Shown one piece after another: positions 30,375 to 38,699 of a DNA stretch of 64,000 bases. This DNA comes from Phoronis australis (lineage: Eukaryota > Phoronida > Phoronidae): positions 1,649,860 through 1,713,859 of the forward strand of contig NMRA01000016.1 in assembly GCA_002633005.1 (NCBI GenBank), in the 5' to 3' direction. Each line of letters begins with the position of its first letter. Positions within the stretch are counted from its first letter, which is position 1. The position numbers and the translations under genes were made by a program. The notes beneath the pieces are model-generated. The model was not told the origin of the DNA. It saw nothing but the letters and a program-made list of their open reading frames with translations, and searched no databases.

Positions 30375-32095
30375 TCTCAATAGTAATATCATTTATTGTA
30401 CATCGTAGGAATTGCCTACATTCACATAAATACATAAATTCAAATGTATATTCAGAGTATTTACATAGAGAGCAGTTGTTCTCTTTTAAGAACCCTCTGA
30501 ATATACAATGCAAGGCGCTGGACACTGTCATGATTTTTCTTCTGGAATAACCTAACAAGAGACCATTTAGCATTCACAAGCTCTGGTAGAAGATTTTTTT
30601 CTAAGGTCTCCAAGAACAGGGCATCAACACATGAAGTGAGGCTCATCTTCAATTTTACCCAGACAGCATATGCTGCATATTCTCTCACTTCTAGGAATAC
30701 CCGTATGTCTCCCTTCCTCTATATTAAGTGAGAGACCTGAACATCGAAACTGCGCAAATATTCTTCTCGAATAAGCGCTCAAACAATTCACATGTTGCTC
30801 GCTAACAAGAACACGTTTACTAAGACTAGAATTTTTATTTATTTGAACTATCTATTTCCAGTTGCCATTCCTGTACTTCACAATCAAGTAACCACTGTTT
30901 GAATACCATAATAAATTCAACACAATTCCCTGGCCAAATAACCCCCTCTCTCCGTAACAGTACCTATACAAAATTTCTTTGACACAGTGTGCCCAGTTAC
31001 AATTACCGTTTTCACCTTGTTCCCTGAGCATACTATAGCACTTCAGTGGGTACCTATCTTCTTCCATACCAAGTAAGTTTGTCCAATAGATAATTGGTTT
31101 ACACATATATTTTGTAATTAAAAATTGTCTCTCACATTCACAGCGAGCGATAGCGTTCGACGTTTTAATGCTCAATCTCAGAACGTTTTTACAAAAATAA
31201 TTATGAACTTTTTCAATAGATTCACACATTCCCATATTTCCGCACCATATGTTAATATGGGCATGATCATGGTGTCAAAGAGTTTGAAATGCACTGTATG
31301 GGAAGTAGAGTTAAATTCTGAGACAGTGGCTTCAATAACGCTCATTGCTTTTCGAGCTTGTCTTACAAGCACACTGCCCTTTTAAGTCTGCAGGAGAATT
31401 TGACTTCTAAATACTTGTAGTACGATTCGGTATCCATATTCTTGTGGCCAAAAATGCCCTTTCAGTCTTTGAAAGTATGCCCCCTCGCTTAAATATCTCC
31501 AAGTTCCAATCTCGACAAAAATTTTCTAGGACATTGAGCTTGACGTAGCCCAGCAACAGTATTCGAAACCAGCACTAAATCAAAACGCGTATACCTCTGC
31601 CAACATTTTCAGACACTGGTGTGCGAACAAAACAACAAAAACAGCCAGGGACTTAAAAAACACATCCTTGCCGCACACCAACTGCACAGTTAAAATCGGG
31701 CGTGGTCTGTGACTGTACCGTAACACACGATGGTACAGAGTCGTACATACTGCGCAAAATGTTAAACACTTTCCCTTCAAACCTTTGGTTAGAAGGGCAT
31801 AAAATAAACGAAAAATATCTACACTATCAAATGCCTTACTGAAACCGAGGAATGCGCGATATGCTTTCCCCTTGCGTTTAGTGACATGTTTCTGGATGAT
31901 ACTCTGGAGGTTAAAAATTTTATCGACTGTAGAGTACTCTGTCCGAAAGCCTGCCTGTTCTTCCGGGATACATTTCGTACTATTCGACCATTCAACTATC
32001 GGAAAATAAAGAATAGTTGTAAACATTTTATTAATACTATCTATAACGGCGTCAATCTTGAAAGATAAAAGCAGGAATCAACTAAAAACTTACGC
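30375..32095 (-). pseudogene. LINE A: reverse transcriptase and C-terminal region of a jockey/CR1-type non-LTR element
   Basis: Minus strand, top to bottom. IPEEQAGFRTEYSTVDKIFN, then GKAYRAFLGFSKAFDSVD (RT blocks, about 31780-31960). The catalytic YADD position reads VYA-frameshift-LVLVSNTVAGL (about 31560-31590), so the active site is destroyed. Then FCRDWNLEIFKRG and LSKTERAF; KLFDTMIMPILTYGAEIW (31178-31372); IEKVHNYFCKNVLRLSIKT and NWAHCVKEIL (30852-31235); YSRRIFAQFRCSGLSLNIEE and RICSICCLGKIEDEPHFMC (30640-30780), the C-terminal zinc-knuckle-like region. Many frameshifts and stops. The 5' half (endonuclease) is absent: the sequence ends at the border of the inverted-repeat element at 32113. 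Confidence 0.85.
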
Positions 32096-32496
32096 CACAG
32101 ACTGGATAATATCAGCCGATTTCACAAAGGTGGTTTGAAGTTAAACGTGGTTTAAACTGGACTTGGAACAGGTTTAAAGATAATCTGCATTTTATAAAGG
32201 TGGCTTAACTTTTAGACAAGTGGTCTTGTAAAACGTGCTTTAACTCCAGTTTAGACCTGGTCTAAGTCAGTTTTCATTTCACCAACTAGGCCTATGTTCT
32301 TTAGACCTGTATTAAGATCTTAAGCCACGTTTAACTTTAGACTTGGTCAGACCTAGGTTTAATTGTTAAATATGTCAGATTTGCATGATATAGGTGCAAC
32401 GGAATGATGCCGCGGTGTGCAATAACGACGCAGTTTTAGAGCGAAAATGGACTATTTTCAATATTCAGTTTTACGATGACACAAGATCAAACGTAG

Positions 32497-32645
32497 CAGG
32501 GGCGGATCCAAGATTTTTAAGGGGGGGGGTTCGGTCTAGGACTTTTTAAAGGGGGACTAAGTCAAAAATTTGAAAATTATAAATTTTATATCACTAAAAT
32601 CAAGGGGAAAAGGGGGACCCCTTGACCCCCTTGGATCCGCCTATG
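32497..32645. mobile_element. MITE family M2 (GGCGGATCCA ends), copy 1
   Basis: Left CAGGGGCGGATCCA and right TGGATCCGCCTATG are inverted. The inside has poly-G and poly-C tracts and ATATCACTAAAATCAAGG. It matches 62831-62988 and is identical to 34701-34849. It is nested inside the larger inverted-repeat element. Confidence 0.8.
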
Positions 32646-32884
32646 TGTAGACCAGTACGTGCTGGATGGTGTCCTGCGGATTCCTCAGAATACGACTGGT
32701 CGAGCAGGGCGTCGTCGTCGTATGCGCTACGGGTTTGACTGAAGAGAGCATCTTCCGATTCTTCTGAATGAGTTCCACCTCCATGGGTCTCCGATTTAAT
32801 GTTGACGGAAAGGGGTCTTGCCCCCCTTTGCACGCGAAAAATAAACACTAAAATGGCACCGAAATAAATTTGTGCATTTATCAT
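32600..32884 (-). CDS. 94-codon open frame with signal-peptide-like start (unidentified)
   Basis: Starts MINAQIYFGAILVFIFRV, a hydrophobic N-terminus resembling a signal peptide, followed by an acidic, serine-rich stretch with SEESEDALF, YDDDALL and SYSEESAGHH. The last 14 residues run into the M2 MITE, so the natural stop has probably been replaced. The frame is kept in the second tandem copy (34804-35088) with one amino-acid change, Gly to Glu near residue 35. It lies inside an inverted-repeat element, so it may be a captured small secreted-protein exon, a transposon ORF or chance; near-identity of the two copies is no proof of selection because this end of the duplication is nearly identical anyway. 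Confidence 0.25.
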   Translation of the reverse strand: MINAQIYFGAILVFIFRVQRGARPLSVNIKSETHGGGTHSEESEDALFSQTRSAYDDDALLDQSYSEESAGHHPARTGLHIGGSKGVKGSPFSP

Positions 32885-33265
32885 GTTGCGGCTGATCGTG
32901 AGGACATACTTTAATGTGTGTACATGTGTTGGGCACAGCCATTACATTTTTCCTCATGAGAAAAGCTTTTAGACCTTTTTCGCAAATGTCTGCACTGATT
33001 CTGCTAGTGTGCATATACCCGGGTTTCATTGAAGCACTTCAATAGTTTCTTTGTTGGGGGTAATCCAGATTGACACAGTAGGTTGGCTTGGGTACTTTAA
33101 ACCTGGTTTTACTTAACCGGCTCCCTGGTGTAACAAAACCAAGCTTTCAGACTTTTAAACCGCATTGGTGAAATGCAAGTTAGGTCTAAATTTGGATCAG
33201 GTTTAGGAAGACCAGCTTTAATTTTGAAACCTAGTTTTGTTAAACCACCTTTATGAAATCGGCTG

Positions 33266-33495
33266 CACGGTTCTTGAGGGTGGTCTTCTGCACACTTGCG
33301 TTGTAATTCGCCACGCTTGCCCGTTTAGAAGACTTTGAAAGGAGTTTTCAAAATTTCCACCAAACTTTTGAGTGTTGTCGAGGGTTATAGAGCATTATTT
33401 TGTTTCAGGGAATTGGATGGAAATGTCGATTTCAATATCTTTTAGTAGGCCAAAACTGGATTTAGTATCTTTTTATCACATTCGGCTATTTTAAA
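33266..33495 (+). repeat. Dispersed repeat R1 copy within duplication copy 1
   Basis: Matches 3466-3705: CGGTTCTTGAGGGTGGTCTT, TTGTAATTCG, CACGCTTGCCCGTTTAG, GACTTTGAAAGG, CCACCAAACTTTTGAGTG, AGAGCATTATTTTGTTTCAG, TAGGCCAA. It begins at the first base after the right end of the inverted-repeat element. Confidence 0.7.
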
Positions 33496-34563
33496 TGTGT
33501 TCCAAGAATTAAGCACAGGTGGTTCTCAGGAAAAAGAACGTTTGCTATAATTCTAAATGTTTTTTGAAATAGCATAATAGCAAACTTTGGGCAATCTAGT
33601 CTATATCCTTTCAAAATATGGGCTCCGGCTGCTCTTACTCTCTAATCCGCCACGTACATGGGAAGCGCACGTGGATTAGTTTTACTTTTTTCAAGTCCAT
33701 AGTTTCGTCCACCATCTTGGATATTTAATTACCGGTAGGAACGCTAGAAACCTGTTCACGTGCCTTCCGCATTTAAGTGGATGGGAGAGTAAGCCATCTT
33801 GAAACTGAAATGTTTGAAAAGGTACCATATTCTTTTTACATTTTTATAACCATGTACGCCCAATTTTGAAGCGCGTCTAAAATACCGATGATGGCAGCAA
33901 TAATGCAGTCACTTGCAAGGTCAGTTAGCCCTCGATAAAGGAAAGAACAAAAATATAATTTATTCTAATTAAGGTGAAATTGTCGGTGAGAAGGGCACCA
34001 GCGCGGATTCGAAATTAGAATCTTCGTGGCCGCAACTAAGCAATCTGCTGGCTGAGTTCAAATCTCACTCAACAAAGGAACTGGTAAAAGTACCAACGTT
34101 CATTTCAGCAAATGTCTGTTAGACAGCAGCGATAATTGGCGATTTGTAATAAAATCTATAAAACACAGCGTATTTTATTGGTTTATACCTCTGGTCAAAA
34201 CAATAGGCGGCTGATCAGCGAAACCGAGACCCCGGAGGGGTAAATGCTAACTTCGCGAATAATCTGAATATTTCTTCAGGCATAAATGTACTATCAACCG
34301 CTGTTTTCGCCATTTAATCGGTTTGTTAAGAGACATCTGCATTTTATTGTCAGGCCCCCATAGAGCACAATGGGAAAATTGACTTGTTGACTAGTTCTTT
34401 ACCATGCTAGGGGTCTACGCTACGCGTGCTCAACTCGAAATTGCTGACTCGTGTACAACTCTGCCATATTATAACTAGAGCAATTTTATGAAATCGCTCA
34501 TGGTCAATTCAAAATTAACACCAGCGTTTGTTGGGGAAGTGCAGAGTCACTGAAGCAGCCGCC

Positions 34564-34564
34564 N
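34564..34564. other. Single N at the tandem-duplication junction
   Basis: The N stands between the last base of copy 1 (GCCGCC) and the first base of copy 2 (AATTG). This marks an assembly join, so the tandem arrangement itself may be artificial, for example two haplotypes placed side by side. Confidence 0.9.
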
Positions 34565-34700
34565 AATTGTTAAATATGTCAGATTTGCATGATATAGGTG
34601 CAACGGAATGATGCCGCGGTGTGCAATAACGACGCAGTTTTAGAGCGAAAATGGACTATTTTCAATATTCAGTTTTACGATGACACAAGATCAAACGTAG

Positions 34701-34849
34701 CAGGGGCGGATCCAAGATTTTTAAGGGGGGGGGTTCGGTCTAGGACTTTTTAAAGGGGGACTAAGTCAAAAATTTGAAAATTATAAATTTTATATCACTA
34801 AAATCAAGGGGAAAAGGGGGACCCCTTGACCCCCTTGGATCCGCCTATG
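34701..34849. mobile_element. MITE family M2, copy 2 (duplicate of copy 1)
   Basis: Identical by eye to 32497-32645, carried by the tandem duplication and so not an independent insertion. Confidence 0.8.
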
Positions 34850-35088
34850 TGTAGACCAGTACGTGCTGGATGGTGTCCTGCGGATTCCTCAGAATACGAC
34901 TGGTCGAGCAGGGCGTCGTCGTCGTATGCGCTACGGGTTTGACTGAAGAGAGCATCTTCCGATTCTTCTGAATGAGTTCCACCTTCATGGGTCTCCGATT
35001 TAATGTTGACGGAAAGGGGTCTTGCCCCCCTTTGCACGCGAAAAATAAACACTAAAATGGCACCGAAATAAATTTGTGCATTTATCAT
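34804..35088 (-). CDS. Second copy of the 94-codon signal-peptide-like frame
   Basis: Same frame as 32600-32884 with a single base difference that changes one residue (EGGTHSEES instead of GGGTHSEES). See the first copy for content and caveats. Confidence 0.25.
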   Translation of the reverse strand: MINAQIYFGAILVFIFRVQRGARPLSVNIKSETHEGGTHSEESEDALFSQTRSAYDDDALLDQSYSEESAGHHPARTGLHIGGSKGVKGSPFSP

Positions 35089-35485
35089 GTTGCGGCTGAT
35101 CGTGAGGACATACTTTAATGTGTGTACGTGTGTTGGGCACAGCCATTACATTTTTCCTCATGAGAAAAGCTTTTAGACCTTTTTAGCAAATGTCTGCACT
35201 GATTCTGCTAGTGTGCATGTGTCATTGTATACCCACGTGACCAGGGTTTCATTGAAGCACTTCAATAGTTTCTTTGTTGGGGGTAATCCAGATTGACACA
35301 GTAGGGTGGCTTAGATACTTTAAACCTGGTTTTACTATACCGGCTCCCTGGTGTAACAAAACCAAGCTTTCAGACCTTTAAACCGCATTGGTGAAATGCA
35401 AGTTAGGTCTAAATTTGGATCAGGTTTAGGAAGACCAGCTTTAAGTCTTAAAACTAGTTTTGTTAAATCACGTCCTTTATGAAAT

Positions 35486-35715
35486 CGGCTGCACGGTTCT
35501 TGAGGGTGGTCTTCTCCACACTTGCGTGGTAATTGGCCACGCTTGCCCGTTTAGAAGACTTTGAAAGGAGTTTTCAAAATTTCCACCAAACTTTTGAGTG
35601 TTTTCGAGGGTCATAGAGCATTATTTTGTTTCAGGGAATTGTATGGTTATGTCGATTTCAATATATTTTAATAGGCCAAAACTGGATTTAGTATCTTTTT
35701 AACACATTCGGCTAT
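35486..35715 (+). repeat. Dispersed repeat R1 copy within duplication copy 2
   Basis: Duplicate of 33266-33495 with scattered differences such as CTCCACACTTGCGTGGTAATTG in place of the first copy's reading. Confidence 0.7.
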
Positions 35716-37089
35716 TTTAAATGCGTTCCAAGAATTAAGCACAGGTGGTTCTCAGGAAAAAGAACGTTTGCCATAATGCTAAATGTTTTGTGAAATAGCA
35801 TAATAGCAATCTTTGGGCAATCTAGTCGATATCCTTTCAAAATATGGGCTCCGGCTGCTCTTACTCTCTAGTCCGCCACGTACATGGGAAGCGCACGTGG
35901 ATTAGTTTTACTTTTCTCTAGTTACGTATTCAAGTCCATAGTTTCGTCCACCATCTTGGATATTTAATTACCGGTAAGAACACTAGAAACCTGTTCACGT
36001 GCCTTTCGCATGTAAGTGGATGGGAGAGTAAGCCATCTTGAAACTGAAATTTTTGAAAAGGTACCATATTCTTTTTACATTTTTATAACCATGTACGCCC
36101 AATTTTGAAGCGCGTCAAAAATACCGATGATGGCCGCAATAATGCAGTCACTTGCAAGGTCAGTTTGCCCTCGATAAAGGAAAGAACAGAAATATAATTT
36201 ATTCTAATTAAGGTATAATTGTCGGTGAGAAGGGCACCAGCACGGATTCGAAATTAGAATCTTCGCGGCCGCAACTAAACAATCTGCTGGCTGAGTTCAA
36301 ATCTCACTCAACAAAGGAACTGGTAAAAGTACCAACGTTCATTTCAGCAAATGTCTGTTAGACAGCGGCGATAATTAGCGATTTGTAATAAAATCACTAA
36401 AACACAACGGATTTTATTGGTTTATATCTCTGGTCAAAATTGTTAACTTCAGTAGGCGGCTGATCAGCGAAACCGAGACCCCGGAGGGATAAATGCTAAC
36501 ATCGTGAATAATCTGAATATATAGCTTCAGGCATAAATTTACTATCAACCGCTGTTTTCGCTATTTAATCGGTTTGTTAAGAGACATCTGCATTTTATTG
36601 TCAGGCCCCCATAGAGCACAATGGGAAAATTGACTTGTTGACTAGTTCTTTACCACGCTAGGGGGTCTACGCTACGCACGCTCAACTCGAAATTGCTGAC
36701 TCGTGTACAACTCTGCCATATTATAACTAGAGCAATTTTATGAAATCGCTCATGGTCAAATCAAAATTAACACCAGCGTTTGTTGGGGAAGTGCAGAGTC
36801 ACTGAAGCAGCCGCCGACTTGTGTGACGCAGTTGGAAATCCACGAGGAAATGCTGGAATTGTCAAACCCAAAATTGAAAAGTTAAAAAATAAATGGTTTG
36901 TTGAAGACTACAGATGCCAGAAATTTTCCGAGGGATACTGATGATGTTTCTTTACACATTGATAAGTATTAATATAAGTATTTCAAATTGAAGTATTTAT
37001 TTTGAAAATTGCCCAAATGCGTTCCAACTGGAAAAACAAAACTCGCGATTTACCCATCAAAGTGAGTCCACTTATAGGGATAGGTTATC

Positions 37090-37436
37090 ATATAGATGTA
37101 CCTGTCGGTGTGAGTACCTGCCGTAGGTTGGGTCACGCTATATTTATATAGGTGTACGCGCCGGAGTAAGTACCTGATGGGCAGCGGGTGAGCTATATTG
37201 ATATAAATGTACCTTCTGGGATGGGTGCCTACTGGGGATTGGGTGGACTACATTTATATAGGTGAACCCGCCGGGTTGGGTAGCTGCTGGGGAGTGGGAC
37301 AATCTACACTTATAGAGATGATCCCCGGGGTGGGTACATGCTGGGGCGTGGGTAACTTATATTCATATACAAGTACCCCCAGGGTGGGTACCTGTCGTGG
37401 GGTGGGTCCATCCAAATTTATATAAATGGATACGCT
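37090..37436 (+). repeat. 55-bp minisatellite, about 6 units
   Basis: The TATA-TAGGTGTACC-like word recurs at about 37091, 37147, 37202, 37257, 37313, 37367 and 37421, so the period is 55-56 bases. Each unit also holds a GGGTGGGTACCTGCTGGGG-like block and a TGGGT block. Units differ by substitutions and one-base indels. An open frame of 72 codons across it (GVGTCWGVG-type repeats) is a by-product. Confidence 0.9.
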
Positions 37437-37439
37437 TTA

Positions 37440-38260
37440 TTTACGTAGGTGTAAACAGTCTCGACCGTAGCCTCAGTTGATCACTCCTCTACTGACACAG
37501 GTGTGCCCAGTTATAAACGCACTCTACTTGGAAATATTTAATTCTATATAGGGTATCCCACGTGTCTATATAAAAACAAGTAATACTCGACAAGTAGAGT
37601 TCTAATTAAATAACAAGTTGTTAGTTGTACTCTTTAAACAGTTATACGTGAGAATTGTAATGTTTTATTAAAAAGACTGAGATGTATTGTAAAAAACGAA
37701 ATCCAAAAAGGAGGATATTCACGTTTCGAAATTTTTTTTCAACAAAGAACGAATCAGTGTTTAGTCTAGGTGCAGGTATCCGAAGTATTTATTTTGCTGC
37801 GAAAGTTACGCGGCTGGACAAACACGTAGTCGCATTTAAATGACCAGACAGGAAAAGTCCACTTATTTTCAAAACACTTGTCTCAGTTTAAAAGTGTCCT
37901 GGTAAATACTTGATTACAAGAATATGCCTGATGTCTAGATAAAAATATCTAATTTCCGCTGTTGAAGTTTTTAGATGTTCATATCATCAACTGACGATTG
38001 AAATTCGGGTACACTTGGGTATAAGGAGGACGGTGTTTCTGCTCTGTGTGTTCTGAAAGACACGTTTTAATAGAGTGTCCAGTGTCTGATGACCCTGGGG
38101 ATTGTTCAGTGTTTGCCATAATGTTAGAAATAACGATGGCGATCTTTTCATTCATTTGATGAACTTATGTACGGTTTGTAAGTTATCTCCCTTTAATCAC
38201 CAAGCGTTTATTGTACATAGTTCGCGAGCACATTTTATTTTTCAAATAATATATCTTTTT
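37440..38260. other. No gene seen
   Basis: AT-rich non-coding sequence with no recognisable repeat copies. Confidence 0.4.
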
Positions 38261-38267
38261 TCAATGT

Positions 38268-38694
38268 AAAGTACCGTTTACACTTACAAAGTTGACACGT
38301 ATCAGCTGACGCGGAACAAGCTGGTCCAATGTGTAAACGGACTGACACGGCGCAAATTGACACCGCTGTGGCAAATTTTTGCCACCCGTTTGTGAGGTAG
38401 ACTAATTTGCGCCCGAACATCTTGCGCCGTATCAATTATAAGTCTAAACGCGAAACTGTAGTAAGGCGGAAAGGATCATCTCTACTGCGCTTGTGCAATG
38501 ACCTACGTACGGGTTCTTTGTCTATGTAACTGTCGTCGTTTGTAAGCCTGCGCATGTGCGATACAGTCTCTCCAGCCTTTAATTTCCGTCTTGCCACGGT
38601 TAGTGAGTTGTGTGTGTAAACGCCTGCTTGACACGGGTCAATTTGCTCCGTGTCAGTTGCACCGGACCTAAAGTTGATATCTAAACGGGACTTT
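38268..38694. mobile_element. MITE M3, about 427 bp, AAAGT-CCGTTTA ends
   Basis: Left AAAGTACCGTTTACACTTAC and right ATCTAAACGGGACTTT are inverted imperfect copies. The similarity continues inwards: AAAGTTGACACG, GACACGGCGCAAATTGACAC and TGTAAACGG on the left; TGTAAACGCC, GACACGGGTCAATTTGCTCC and CTAAAGTTGAT on the right. TA lies next to AAGT...ACTT on both sides, which would fit a TA target site. GC-rich inside compared with the neighbourhood; no coding capacity. Words of the type TCCGTGTCAG also occur at 52590-52690 and may be another remnant. Confidence 0.7.
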
Positions 38695-38699
38695 AGTTA

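Larger units (their letters stand above)
32113..33265. mobile_element. Inverted-repeat (foldback-type) element abutting LINE A
   Basis: Left end CAGCCGATTTCACAAAGGTG at 32113 and right end CACCTTTATGAAATCGGCTG ending at 33265 are inverted copies. Imperfect inverted similarity extends about 250 bases on each side, with repeated TTTAAACTGG, CAGGTTTA and GACCTGGT-type words. A MITE of the GGCGGATCCA type (32497-32645) and a 94-codon minus-strand frame lie inside. No clear target-site duplication. The 3' part of the element (from 32361) is included in the tandem duplication, while its left arm occurs only once. Confidence 0.7.
32361..34563 (+). repeat. 2.2-kb tandem duplication, copy 1
   Basis: Direct copy of 34565-36815. 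The two units start with AATTGTTAAATATGTCAG and end with CTGAAGCAGCCGCC. A single N at 34564 sits exactly at the junction. Roughly the first 560 bases differ at only one or two positions; further right there are more substitutions and indels, for example about 20 extra bases in copy 2 near 35220. The content is transposon-derived DNA plus repeat R1 and unassigned sequence with a CTCTAGTCCGCCACGTACATG-like word. Confidence 0.95.
34565..36815 (+). repeat. 2.2-kb tandem duplication, copy 2
   Basis: Partner of 32361-34563; about 48 bases longer because of several small insertions (near 35220, 35920 and 36440). After it, unique sequence starts with GACTTGTGTGACGC. It also contains the R1 repeat (35486-35715). 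Confidence 0.95.

Noticed and set aside
34030-34080. B-box-like GAGTTCAAATCTC in the duplicated region (also near 36298)
   Set aside because: No A box or tRNA arms could be drawn around it.
37207-37425. 72-codon frame with GVGTCWGVG repeats, resembling a repetitive protein
   Set aside because: It is a translation of the 55-bp minisatellite; the period is not a multiple of three, so the frame is not periodic as a protein repeat would be.
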